Source of the DNA: Thiodiazotropha sp040507035
GTDB lineage: Bacteria > Pseudomonadota > Gammaproteobacteria > Chromatiales > Chromatiaceae
Direction of reading: 5' to 3'
DNA: 64,000 bases
Assembly (NCBI GenBank): GCA_040507035.1
Contig: JBEVVR010000001.1
Span: 1 to 64,000, forward strand
Shown: one piece after another, positions 36,120 to 44,663 of the stretch
Position numbering within the stretch: the first letter of the stretch is position 1
How the letters are laid out: each line of letters begins with the position of its first letter
The notes under the pieces: generated by a model
Seen by the model: the letters and a program-made list of their open reading frames with translations, nothing else
The model's database searches: none
Told to the model about the DNA's origin: nothing
Translations under genes and position numbers: made by a program

Positions 36120-36451
36120 AATGCGGCAATCAAGGTGGACGGCAAAAAAATCATAAAATCAAATCGAAAGCCATCCATATAAACAGATGGAAGCATGAGC
36201 CGACCATGGCACCCTTTTTACCCTTGTTATTGTCACGATTCCAGTTTAACCGGCAAAATAGCGATGACGGTGCGGAAATACCGGCCGGGTTAGAACAACC
36301 AAACTATGCCAGATGCAACAGGTCATCGGCCAGTGACAGCGAGGAATCTAGAGAGATTTTGAAAACAAAAAAAAGACGCAGAACGCGTCTTCTTAAAAAA
36401 TTGGATTCCAGCTAACTGGAAATATTATAATTTTCAGGAGGTTCGGTCAGG
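36120..36451. other. Gap between the sensor kinase and PilZ genes
   Basis: 332 bp. It holds the PilZ-gene terminator (36365–36391) and the promoter region of the kinase. A 69-codon plus-strand frame at 36206–36415 runs into the terminator and has no homology I recognise; not called. Confidence 0.5.
36365..36391 (-). terminator. Rho-independent terminator of the PilZ gene
   Basis: On the minus strand: 7-bp stem AAGACGC / GCGTCTT with a 5-nt loop, followed directly by a run of eight T. About 60 nt after the PilZ stop. The plus strand also shows an A/T-rich flank, so it may act both ways. Confidence 0.75.
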
Positions 36452-36844
36452 TCAGTAGGCGTTGACCTGTTTTGGCAGGTTGTGGGTTGTATCACTGTAG
36501 CCATGATACAAATAGGCCCTCTCCGCCACTGTGGCATAGCCATACAACATCTTGCGCAGCATCTGTCTGACATCGGCATCGAGTTCACTGAACATCAGTC
36601 CCAGGCAGCCCGATTGCTGATGCACGATAAATGCCTTCGCTTGGCAGTGCTTTTGACCGCCACAATTCGCAACAGGAAAAGTGACATTCACGATAGGATT
36701 CAGTTGATGTTGGTCGTCACCGATATCGACTAACATACCACTCAAGCTGATATTTCTTATTTTACCCTCTATTTCACCGTGATTCCGGTCAATAATTTTA
36801 ATTTCTGAAGATAGCAATTTGCGATGGTCACGTCTGTGTTCCAT
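36452..36844 (-). CDS. PilZ-domain c-di-GMP receptor
   Basis: 130-residue single-domain protein. The RxxxR motif is in EHRRDHRK near the N-terminus, and the D/NxSxxG motif is NISLSG at about 32–37; together they bind cyclic di-GMP. The C-terminal 25 residues after the domain are Tyr/His-rich and unlike known adaptors. A simple promoter lies upstream and a strong terminator downstream, so it is monocistronic. Confidence 0.88.
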   Translation of the reverse strand: MEHRRDHRKLLSSEIKIIDRNHGEIEGKIRNISLSGMLVDIGDDQHQLNPIVNVTFPVANCGGQKHCQAKAFIVHQQSGCLGLMFSELDADVRQMLRKMLYGYATVAERAYLYHGYSDTTHNLPKQVNAY

Positions 36845-36886
36845 GCTTTCGCTCCCTATAAGAGCTCTGTAGTATTGGGACCTAAA

Positions 36887-36914
36887 ATTATGGACCCTGA
36901 CAGGAAAAATTCAA
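36887..36914 (-). promoter_or_regulatory. Sigma-70-like promoter of the PilZ gene
   Basis: Minus strand TTGAAT, 16-nt spacer, CATAAT. This gives a predicted leader of about 35 nt before the PilZ ATG. Match is moderate; position upstream of a monocistronic gene supports it. Confidence 0.4.
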
Positions 36915-37003
36915 ATCGGTAGTAATGCTTCCAAAGGTTAGGGTTTATCCTAGGTTCGATCTCTTCAAGCAGTAAAAATCCACAGCTCAGTGAATCAAAT
37001 CAG

Positions 37004-37444
37004 ATGTCAAATAAACCCACCATGAATCTGAACCATGCCCCTCTGCCAGGCATTTTTCGTCGCCTTGCCGCTATCCTCTATGATGGTTTATTGTTGCTTG
37101 CACTCATCTTTGTTGCGACCGCCGCCATCACCTTGCCATTCGGTAGCCCGAGTGGTTCGATGCTTCTGATATTTCAGTTTTTTATCTTTGAAATCATACC
37201 ATTGCTATTCTTTACCGGATTTTGGACCCGGGGGGGCCAGACCCTTGGCATGCGCGCCTGGCGACTCAAGCTGGTAGCCATGAATGGTGAAAAGGTAGGC
37301 TGGCAGCATGCTGTCAAACGCCACTTTGCCGCACTGCTCTCGCTGTTGGTTTTTGGACTCGGTTTTATCTGGATCCTGGTCGACCGGGAAAAGCTCGCCT
37401 GGCATGATCGGCTGTCTCAGACCCGATTGGTTTTGGTCGATTAA
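37004..37444 (+). CDS. RDD-family membrane protein
   Basis: 146 residues with three hydrophobic segments (about 27–48, 53–72, 108–125). The family's Arg-Asp-Asp feature is spread as FRRLAAILYDGLLL at the N-terminus, with GGQTLGMRAWRLKLV and AWHDRLSQTRLV at the end. Function of the family is poorly known; some are ion transport-related. Divergent from PilZ. Confidence 0.88.
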   Translation: MSNKPTMNLNHAPLPGIFRRLAAILYDGLLLLALIFVATAAITLPFGSPSGSMLLIFQFFIFEIIPLLFFTGFWTRGGQTLGMRAWRLKLVAMNGEKVGWQHAVKRHFAALLSLLVFGLGFIWILVDREKLAWHDRLSQTRLVLVD

Positions 37445-37618
37445 TTGATTCAGATCACGTTTTAATCGACACAGTTTCTCGCCTCAGAGAATCCTGTATG
37501 GGGCAGCCAAAATGTCGAGATAGCAGGTTGTTATTTTCGATCCAGAATCAGCATCCAATTCTCTACTCCCTATGGGGTAGAGAAGTGGACGTGAGAACGC
37601 TCTGCCTCAGTTCGAGCC

Positions 37619-38914
37619 TCAGTTCTCAAAGGGGTGACGGCGAATAATGGTCTCGTTTCTATCGGGACCGGTGGAGACGATATCGACCGGGGTAGCGCAC
37701 AACTCCTCAATCTTCGCGAGATAGGCTTTTGCCGCCTGTGGCAATTGATCAAACTCGGTGAGGCCGACAGTGGACTCCTGCCAGCCATCCATCTCAATAT
37801 AGATCGGCTCGCACTCTTCAAATCGATCAGCACCGGATGGGGGTGACGAAACCTCCTCCCCAGCAAGATTGTAGGCGATGCATATCTTGACCTTTTGAAG
37901 ACCATCGAGGACATCGAGTTTGGTGATACAGATACCACTGACACTGTTGATCTCCAACGAGCGGCGTAATGCCACTAGGTCGAGCCATCCACAGCGACGC
38001 TTGCGCCCGGTGGTGGCCCCAAACTCATGACCCTTGACACCCAGGTGATCGCCGACCTCGTCAAAAAGCTCTGTTGGAAAGGGACCTGCGCCGACTCGCG
38101 TCGTGTAGGCCTTGACGATACCTAACACATAATCGATATAGCGGGGACCGACGCCAGTGCCGGTAGCCGCGCCTCCCGCAGTGGTATTGGACGAGGTGAC
38201 ATAGGGATAGGTGCCATGATCGATATCGAGCAGGGCTCCCTGGGCACCCTCGAACATGACACTCTTGCCTTCCCCCCGGAGTTGATGGAGAGTAGCGGTG
38301 ACATCGTCCACCATGGGCTGCAAACGCTGCGCCTGCTCGAGTAGCTGATCGAGGACCTGTTGATAGTCGACCTCATCAGATTCAAACAGATGTTTGAGGG
38401 CAAAGTTGTGGTAATCCATCACCTCTCTCAACCTCTCGGCAACATGCGCCTGATCGAAGATCTCCCCGAGACGGATGCCCCGCCGCGAAACCTTGTCCTC
38501 ATAGGCCGGTCCGATGCCGCGACCCGTGGTGCCTATGGCCTTTTTACCACGTGCCTTCTCCCGCGCGGCGTCCAGGGCGATGTGATAGGGCAGGATCAGG
38601 GGACAGGATTCGGAGATCCCCATACGGCTGGAGGCCGGTACACCACGCTGCTCCAGGGTGTCAATCTCCTCCAACAGCGCGTCCGGTGCCAGCACCACAC
38701 CATTGCCTATCAGGCAACGAACGCCCTCGCGTAAAACCCCGGAGGGGATCAAGTGCAGTATCGTCTGCTCACCATCTATGACCAAGGTGTGACCCGCGTT
38801 GTGGCCACCCTGGAATCTGACTACGGCAGATGCCTTGTCAGTCAGCAGATCAACGACCTTGCCTTTACCTTCGTCACCCCACTGGGTTCCTATTACTACG
38901 ACATTTTTGCCCAT
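37619..38914 (-). CDS. purA: Adenylosuccinate synthetase
   Basis: 431-residue GTP-dependent enzyme that joins IMP and aspartate, the first committed step to AMP. GTQWGDEGKGKVVD at the N-terminus (catalytic Asp and P-loop), GGHNAGHT, and IGTTGRGIGPAYEDK are invariant family marks; the C-terminus has the GPDRNETI guanine-site region. Last gene of the minus-strand block, 82 nt after hisZ. Confidence 0.97.
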   Translation of the reverse strand: MGKNVVVIGTQWGDEGKGKVVDLLTDKASAVVRFQGGHNAGHTLVIDGEQTILHLIPSGVLREGVRCLIGNGVVLAPDALLEEIDTLEQRGVPASSRMGISESCPLILPYHIALDAAREKARGKKAIGTTGRGIGPAYEDKVSRRGIRLGEIFDQAHVAERLREVMDYHNFALKHLFESDEVDYQQVLDQLLEQAQRLQPMVDDVTATLHQLRGEGKSVMFEGAQGALLDIDHGTYPYVTSSNTTAGGAATGTGVGPRYIDYVLGIVKAYTTRVGAGPFPTELFDEVGDHLGVKGHEFGATTGRKRRCGWLDLVALRRSLEINSVSGICITKLDVLDGLQKVKICIAYNLAGEEVSSPPSGADRFEECEPIYIEMDGWQESTVGLTEFDQLPQAAKAYLAKIEELCATPVDIVSTGPDRNETIIRRHPFEN

Positions 38915-38996
38915 GGCACTCTCATACTGTCTTTCCGAGCGATGTCGGATCTAAATTACAATGAAGTTAATGATTCTTGCAGAAATTATTACAGAA

Positions 38997-40178
38997 TCAA
39001 ACAGAAATCAGCTGCCACTGACCATCCGTCAACACCAGCTGTTGATTACAACCCATCTCCTTTGCATCGCCGCATTGACCGGGCAGTGCACAGATAACCC
39101 TTCGCCCCGCAGCCCGCAGACTATCGATCTCCCGCTGCAGCTGCGGATCGTCCGACCAGGGTGCGAAGATGGCGGCTTGGCTTGCAGCCTGCTGCTTCTG
39201 GTTTGCTACCCGTATCAGTGTTTTCAGGTCAGTGCTGAAACCGGTTGCCGGTCTCGCCCTACCGAAAACGCTGCCAATAGCGTCATAGCGTCCACCGCGG
39301 GCGATCTCTTTTCCACTACCGGGTACGAATGCGGCAAACACGACGCCGGTGTGGAAGTGGTAACCCCGTAACTCCGCAAGATCAAAATGGACCGGAATCT
39401 GCGGCAACCAGAGCGCGATCTGATCAGCCATCATCTGCAGATATTGCAACGCCTCCTTGACGCTACCCGAAGCGGCCTGTAGCGACTCTGTTGCCTGCTG
39501 CAGCGCGTTCTCACCGTTCAACGATCCCAGGGCTGTGAACATGGCGGCGTGTCCTCGGTCGATGGAAAAGCTATCAAGAAGCCGCTCTACTTCAGGCATT
39601 GCCTTACGCTGCAGCGCAGCGAAGAGTTCTCGCTCCTGATAGCTGTTGAGGCCTGCCTGCTCCGCCAAGCCCCGATATATACCCACATGGCCCAGGTCGA
39701 GATAGAGATCCTCGACACCGGTTGACCTCAGCGTCTCCATCATCAACCGCAGCACCTCAATATCACTCTCGACACCACTGTGTCCGTAGAGCTCGGCGCC
39801 TATTTGCAGTGGACTGCGGGTACCGGCAAATCCATCCGATCGCGTATGCAGCACCGTCCCCAGATAGCAGAGCCGGGTGGGACATTTGGAACGGATGTGG
39901 TGGGCATCGATACGTGCTGCCTGGGGGGTGATGTCGGCACGAATCCCCATCATTCTCCCGGAGAGCTGATCGGTCAGTTTGAAGGTATTGAGATCCAGAT
40001 CACTACCGGTGCCCGTCAACAAGGAGTCGAGAAACTCAACAAACGGCGGGATGACAAAATCATAGCCCCAGCTAGCGTAGAGATCGAGCAGTTCACGGCG
40101 TTTTCGTTCGATGATGCCCGCTTCAGGCGGAAGCACTTCATCGATACCATCAGGTAGTATCCAGCGTTCGTTTTCCAT
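38997..40178 (-). CDS. hisZ: ATP phosphoribosyltransferase regulatory subunit
   Basis: 393 residues, a class II histidyl-tRNA-synthetase-like protein without aminoacylation activity that pairs with short-form HisG in the first step of histidine synthesis. Motif 2-like FRMGIRADITPQAARI (here RMMGIRADITPQAARI) and ARGGRYDAIGSVFGRARPATGFS are characteristic. Located between DUF2065 and purA, an arrangement common in non-enteric gammaproteobacteria. It implies a short HisG elsewhere in the genome. Confidence 0.94.
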   Translation of the reverse strand: MENERWILPDGIDEVLPPEAGIIERKRRELLDLYASWGYDFVIPPFVEFLDSLLTGTGSDLDLNTFKLTDQLSGRMMGIRADITPQAARIDAHHIRSKCPTRLCYLGTVLHTRSDGFAGTRSPLQIGAELYGHSGVESDIEVLRLMMETLRSTGVEDLYLDLGHVGIYRGLAEQAGLNSYQERELFAALQRKAMPEVERLLDSFSIDRGHAAMFTALGSLNGENALQQATESLQAASGSVKEALQYLQMMADQIALWLPQIPVHFDLAELRGYHFHTGVVFAAFVPGSGKEIARGGRYDAIGSVFGRARPATGFSTDLKTLIRVANQKQQAASQAAIFAPWSDDPQLQREIDSLRAAGRRVICALPGQCGDAKEMGCNQQLVLTDGQWQLISV

Positions 40179-40221
40179 CTTTTAAATTGTTAGTACAGGG
40201 GCCTGTAAATAGGCGTCAGAA

Positions 40222-40407
40222 TCAATTCACAAAATAGAGCAGGGCGACTCCGCAAACCATGCTGATCAGGCCACTTATTCTCAATGAGCGGTTATCTTGC
40301 TGCGCTATCATCACCAGGGCTTCGCGCATGCTCTTTGGGCTAAGGAAGGGCCAGATACCCTCGATCACCAACAACAGCGCCAATGCCACAAGCAAATCAT
40401 GCCACAT
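40222..40407 (-). CDS. DUF2065 small membrane protein (YjeT-like)
   Basis: 61 residues with two helices: WHDLLVALALLLVIEGIWPF and LRISGLISMVCGVALLYFV, the whole being the DUF2065 domain. A longer in-frame extension to 40545 would translate across strong hairpins and is not conserved in the family, so the ATG at 40407 is chosen. Conserved partner of hflKC–purA; function unknown. Confidence 0.88.
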   Translation of the reverse strand: MWHDLLVALALLLVIEGIWPFLSPKSMREALVMIAQQDNRSLRISGLISMVCGVALLYFVN

Positions 40408-40422
40408 CGATGAATACCCCAT

Positions 40423-40446
40423 AAAAAAACCGGGGATCATCCCGGT
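40423..40446 (-). terminator. Rho-independent terminator between hflC and DUF2065
   Basis: Minus strand: stem ACCGGG / CCCGGT around a 6-nt loop, followed by seven T. It ends 16 nt before the DUF2065 start, so it must either end hflC transcription before that gene or act as a leaky attenuator. Confidence 0.75.
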
Positions 40447-40511
40447 CGTAAGCATGCGGTCCACCAGGACCGCAGGTAATTGTCTCAGAGCTGGAGAGCC
40501 TTGTCCATTGA

Positions 40512-40535
40512 GGGATTGGCATTCAAGCCAATCCC
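40512..40535. repeat. 9-bp perfect hairpin in the hflC–DUF2065 gap
   Basis: GGGATTGGC and its complement around a 6-nt loop. Second of three hairpins in this 218-nt gap. No T-tract follows on the minus strand. Confidence 0.6.
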
Positions 40536-40548
40536 TATGTCTCAAAAG

Positions 40549-40569
40549 GCCAGGGCAGTGATCCCTGGC
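40549..40569. repeat. 7-bp perfect hairpin in the hflC–DUF2065 gap
   Basis: GCCAGGG and its complement around a 7-nt loop, 57 nt after the hflC stop. First of three hairpins encountered by polymerase leaving hflC. Confidence 0.55.
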
Positions 40570-40625
40570 TTGCTTGAGTCACTTCATCCTCGCCCAGCTA
40601 TCCTGCCGGTAACGGCTGAATCAGC

Positions 40626-41495
40626 CTATTGATCCCCTTTGTTCTTCAAATAACGGAAGAAATCGGAGTCTGGTTGTAAAACCATCACATCCGAGCGGTC
40701 CTGGAAGCTGTTTTTGTAGGCGTTCAGGCTACGATAGAAGGAGTAGAACTCGCTGTCCTGTTTATAGGCATTGGCGTAGGTCTCCGCTGCCTTACCATCC
40801 CCCTCACCGCGCAATGTCTCGGCTTCCCGATAGGCATCAGCGACAATGACCACACGCTCACGATCGGCATTGGCGCGTATCTTCTCAGCGGCCTCTGCGC
40901 CCTTGGCACGCAGGTCCCTCGCGACGCGTTCACGCTCTGCGCGCATCCGCTGATAGACCGACTCACTGACTTCTGGGGGCAGATCGATCTGCTTGACTCG
41001 CACATCGAGAATCTCGACCCCCAGTTCCGCCGCCTGGGCATCGGAATCCTTGGTCAGTTTGTCCATGATCTCGGTACGCTCACCGGAGATAACCTCCTGT
41101 ACCGTGCGTTTACCGAACTCATCACGCAGGCTGGTATTGATCCGCTCCTGTAACAGGCGAGCGGTCTTTTCCAGACTGCCGCCGGTGGAACGATAGTACT
41201 GCGCCACATTGGCGATACGCCACTTGGCGAAATAGTCGACGATCACATCCTTTTTCTCGGCGGTGAGAAAGCGCTCCGGACGAGAATCCATGGTCTGGAT
41301 CCTGGCATCGAAGGTCTGCACATTGTTGAGGATCGGCACCAGCCAGTGGAGTCCCGGTTTGTAGTCGGTGGAGACGATCTCACCGAGTCGCAGTTTCAAT
41401 GCGACCTCCCACTGATTGACGATGAATGCGGAACTGTAGATGATGATTGCCGCAATCGCAGCGAATGGGATCATTAATTTAACAGCTTTCATCAT
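40626..41495 (-). CDS. hflC: HflC, SPFH-domain modulator of FtsH
   Basis: 289 residues, type II inner-membrane protein with one N-terminal helix (about 6–26) and a periplasmic SPFH/band-7 domain; with HflK it forms a cage around the FtsH protease. Marks: KLRLGEIVSTDYKPGLHWLVP, VQTFDARIQTMDSRPERFLT split, and EVISGERTEIMDKL. Overlaps hflK by ATGA. Confidence 0.96.
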   Translation of the reverse strand: MMKAVKLMIPFAAIAAIIIYSSAFIVNQWEVALKLRLGEIVSTDYKPGLHWLVPILNNVQTFDARIQTMDSRPERFLTAEKKDVIVDYFAKWRIANVAQYYRSTGGSLEKTARLLQERINTSLRDEFGKRTVQEVISGERTEIMDKLTKDSDAQAAELGVEILDVRVKQIDLPPEVSESVYQRMRAERERVARDLRAKGAEAAEKIRANADRERVVIVADAYREAETLRGEGDGKAAETYANAYKQDSEFYSFYRSLNAYKNSFQDRSDVMVLQPDSDFFRYLKNKGDQ

Positions 41496-42646
41496 CGACT
41501 CCCCCGAGTACGGTCGACATTGCGTATCGGCCCCGAGCCACTTTGGCTACGGCTACTCTCCTGGGTGGAGAACTGCTGCTGAGGCGTTGTTGTACTCTTA
41601 CCGTCACTCTGTATCAACTTATCAAGAGGCAGATACATCAGGCTGTTCCCGCCCTCTGCTGTGTCCAGCATCACTTTACTCGATTGGCCGAGCATCGACT
41701 CAATGGCATCGAGATAGAGGCGCTCCCGAGTTACCACCGGCTCGCGGCGATACTCTTTCAGAATCGCCAGAAAACGGCTCACATCACCTTCCGCTTCGGC
41801 AATCACTCTATCCCGGTAAGCATTGGCATCGGCCAGACGTCGTGCCGCCTCGCCTCGCGCCTTGGGCACAACTTCATTGGCATAGGCCTCGGCCTGGTTT
41901 TCCAGCTTCTCCTTGTCCTCACGCGCCTTGATGGCGTCATCGAATGCGCTCTTAACCTGCTCCGGCGGCTTTGCGGGCTGCATGTTTACACTGGTGATAA
42001 TGAGGCCTGTCTTGTAGGTATCCACCAGCCCCTGGGCGCCGGTCTTTATTCGATCCGCAATGGCGCCGCGCCCCTGGGTGAGGATAAAGTCGAGATCGCT
42101 TTTACCGATGATTTCACGCACCGCCGTCTCGGTAGCATCGCGTAAGGTCTTGTTTGGATCCCGGTCCTGGAAAAGGAAATCGGCCGCGTCCTGAATACGG
42201 GACTGGATAGTGAACTCAACATCGACGATATTCTCGTCACGGGTCAACATCTGCGCCTTGTGACGGAACGAAGATATCTGGTCTACGTTGACCAGGATTC
42301 GACGTTCGATTGGAAACGGGATATGCCAGTGAGGTCCCGGTTGGGTGGTCTCGGAATAGGCACCGAATCGCAATACAACACCACGTTCGGCAGGTTCGAC
42401 GATGTAGATACCACTGGCCAGCCAGACAAGCAGCGCGATAGCTAAAATCGCGCCGATCGATTTGGAGCCCGGCCCTGAACCACCACCCGACGATGAACCG
42501 CCACGGGAAGGCTTGCCGCCACCGAATATACCACCGAATTTATCCTGAAGTTTTTTTACTACCTCATCCAGGTCTGGTGGACCCTGATCGCCACCTTTAC
42601 CGCTCCAGGGATCTTTACCGTTTCCACCCGGTTCGTTCCAGGCCAT
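41492..42646 (-). CDS. hflK: HflK, SPFH-domain modulator of FtsH
   Basis: 384 residues. Gly/Ser-rich cytoplasmic N-terminus beginning MAWNEPGGNGKDPW, a helix near 80–98, then the SPFH domain (ERGVVLRFGAYSETTQPGPH) and a coiled coil rich in Ala/Glu. The ATG at 42646 follows GGAG by 6 nt; an upstream in-frame ATG at 42658 lacks one. The C-terminal tail is Gln/Ser/Arg-rich. Confidence 0.96.
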   Translation of the reverse strand: MAWNEPGGNGKDPWSGKGGDQGPPDLDEVVKKLQDKFGGIFGGGKPSRGGSSSGGGSGPGSKSIGAILAIALLVWLASGIYIVEPAERGVVLRFGAYSETTQPGPHWHIPFPIERRILVNVDQISSFRHKAQMLTRDENIVDVEFTIQSRIQDAADFLFQDRDPNKTLRDATETAVREIIGKSDLDFILTQGRGAIADRIKTGAQGLVDTYKTGLIITSVNMQPAKPPEQVKSAFDDAIKAREDKEKLENQAEAYANEVVPKARGEAARRLADANAYRDRVIAEAEGDVSRFLAILKEYRREPVVTRERLYLDAIESMLGQSSKVMLDTAEGGNSLMYLPLDKLIQSDGKSTTTPQQQFSTQESSRSQSGSGPIRNVDRTRGSR

Positions 42647-42747
42647 TGAACACTCCAACTAAGTTACTGGTTTAATCCGCTTATCATTCAAACAATCGAG
42701 TCATGAATATGGGGTCGACTCAAGCCAAACTCAATCCATCTTCTCAT

Positions 42748-42777
42748 AAAAAAGCGGGTTTTGGAGATCTATCCCGC
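42748..42777 (-). terminator. Terminator downstream of hflX
   Basis: Minus strand GCGGG…CCCGC with a 14-nt loop, then six T. It separates hflX from hflK, suggesting that hflKC have their own promoter in 42650–42745. Confidence 0.6.
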
Positions 42778-42849
42778 CCCATTCAGGCGACATTCTATCA
42801 GTACCCAGGGATTGAGTGTACATCGTCATGGATTCTGTGACATCAAACA

Positions 42850-44133
42850 CTAGCCGATAATGCAATCTTGCAACACAGGCTCCTCTTTCAGCAGCCGCAG
42901 GAACTCCCGCTCCGACATGTCGATATCCATCTCCCAACCGCCTTCCTCGGTACTCGACTCATTGAGTACAGAGCCGCGCTCGAACAACAGGGCATGCAGT
43001 CGGCCATCGCTTGGATTCAGTCGCAACCGCTGTTGTACATGGTTTTTTCGAAAGAACTCGGCAAGCGCCTCAAGCAATAGCTCGATACCGTCACCGCTGA
43101 TCGCCGAGAGCCAGACTCTGGTAACATGACCATCCTTGTCACGGTCTATTCTTGGTTCGGCATTGGTCAGCAGATCTGTCTTGTTGAATATCTCTATCTG
43201 ATGAACCTTGTCCGCGCCGATCTGTCGCAGCACATCGTTGACTTCTGAAATACAGGTTGCCCGCTGATGGCTCGATGCATCCACCACATGCAGCAGCAGA
43301 GAGGCATCCGTGGTCTCCTGCAGAGTCGACTTGAAGGCAGCGACCAGGTCATGGGGCAGATTGCTGATAAAACCGACAGTGTCGGCCAATACGACCGCTC
43401 CCTCTGCTTTCAGTTCCAATCTCCTTAGTGTGGGATCAAGGGTAGCGAACAATTGATCGGCGGCATAGACGCTGGAACCGACGAGTCTGTTAAAAAGTGT
43501 TGATTTACCGGCATTGGTATAACCAACCAGGGAGACTGTGGGGATATCGGCACGCTCACGCCCCCTGCGCCCCTGCTCACGTTGCGAATCGACCCGTTCG
43601 AGTCGCCGTTTGATCTGCTGAATACGCTGATTCAACAGTCGACGGTCGCTCTCCAACTGAGTCTCGCCGGGTCCGCGCAGACCGATACCGCCTTTCTGTC
43701 TCTCGAGATGGGTCCATCCCCTTACCAAACGGGTCGACAGATGTTGCAACTGCGCCAGTTCGACTTGAAGCTTGCCTTCGAAGGAGCGCGCCCGCTGACT
43801 GAAAATATCCAGGATCAATCCGGTACGATCGACAACCCGACATTTAAACTCCCGCTCCAGGTTCCGTTCCTGGCTGGGTGAGAGGGTATGGTCGAAGATC
43901 ACCAGGTCGGCACCCTCCTCTGCAACGATCTCCCTGATCTCTTCCGCCTTGCCGCGACCGACAAACAGTTTGGGATCGGGCTGCTGGCGACTACCTGAGA
44001 TCAGGCAGACTATCTCGGCACCTGCGGAGTTCGCCAGATCACGAAACTCGTCGATCTCATCCTGGTCCCTGGCTACCCCCAGATCAAGATGGACAAGTAC
44101 GGCGCGTTCACCCGCTTTGGGACGTTCGAACAT
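42850..44133 (-). CDS. hflX: Ribosome-associated GTPase HflX
   Basis: 427 residues. N-terminal HflX nucleotide-binding domain (KLFVGRGKAEEI), a helical linker (GGIGLRGPGETQLESDRR), then the G domain with G1 GYTNAGKSTLFN, G3 DTVGF and G4 NKTD. It splits stalled or heat-damaged 70S ribosomes. 87 nt after hfq on the same strand. Confidence 0.96.
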   Translation of the reverse strand: MFERPKAGERAVLVHLDLGVARDQDEIDEFRDLANSAGAEIVCLISGSRQQPDPKLFVGRGKAEEIREIVAEEGADLVIFDHTLSPSQERNLEREFKCRVVDRTGLILDIFSQRARSFEGKLQVELAQLQHLSTRLVRGWTHLERQKGGIGLRGPGETQLESDRRLLNQRIQQIKRRLERVDSQREQGRRGRERADIPTVSLVGYTNAGKSTLFNRLVGSSVYAADQLFATLDPTLRRLELKAEGAVVLADTVGFISNLPHDLVAAFKSTLQETTDASLLLHVVDASSHQRATCISEVNDVLRQIGADKVHQIEIFNKTDLLTNAEPRIDRDKDGHVTRVWLSAISGDGIELLLEALAEFFRKNHVQQRLRLNPSDGRLHALLFERGSVLNESSTEEGGWEMDIDMSEREFLRLLKEEPVLQDCIIG

Positions 44134-44220
44134 ATCGGATAGGGATCGCTTGGAATCTATAGCGCTAGGCCATCGGGCATATCCAGACGATAGGCCCGAT
44201 AGCGAAGTGTGTGGAAAGGA

Positions 44221-44490
44221 CTAGAAATTACCCGTACCGGAGGGTGGCGCAGGCTCGTCACTCTGCCCATTTCCATGTTGAATACGCACATTCCTCGCAG
44301 GAACAACCGTCGAGATGGCGTGTTTATAGACCATTTGACTGACACTGTTCTTCAAAAGCACCACAAACTGGTCGAAAGATTCAATCTGTCCCTGCAGCTT
44401 GATGCCGTTAACCAAAAAAATCGAGACTGGGATACGTTCCTTCCTCAGTGCATTCAAAAAAGGGTCTTGTAGACTTTGCCCTTTAGACAT
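44221..44490 (-). CDS. hfq: RNA chaperone Hfq
   Basis: 89 residues, Sm-like hexamer subunit for small-RNA/mRNA pairing. Sm1 and Sm2 regions intact: QDPFLNALRKERIPVSIFL, NGIKLQGQIESFDQFVVLL and YKHAISTVVP with the KH motif. The C-terminal tail is short (about 20 residues) and acidic/Gly-rich. Between miaA and hflX as in E. coli. Confidence 0.98.
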   Translation of the reverse strand: MSKGQSLQDPFLNALRKERIPVSIFLVNGIKLQGQIESFDQFVVLLKNSVSQMVYKHAISTVVPARNVRIQHGNGQSDEPAPPSGTGNF

Positions 44491-44663
44491 GGAGTTTCTC
44501 CTTATTGTGTTTCTATTTTAAGCAGTAATTTCAAGCGCATGAAAAATCTGTAGCACAGTTAAACGGCCCACAGGCAAAAGTGTAGCACAATGTTTTTTCT
44601 ACCTATATTCAAAATTTCGATACCAACGGGGTGGGAAATACTATCCGAACCCACCGCGAAAGG

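Noticed and set aside
36206..36415. 69-codon plus-strand frame between kinase and PilZ genes
   Set aside because: Runs through the PilZ terminator and has a low-complexity lysine/arginine tail created by the A-tract and hairpin.
37561..37582. Inverted repeat CTCTAC…GTAGAG after purA as a terminator
   Set aside because: Stem is imperfect and no T-tract follows on the minus strand.
40408..40545. Longer form of the DUF2065 protein
   Set aside because: It would translate two hairpins and a terminator, and the family is about 61 residues.
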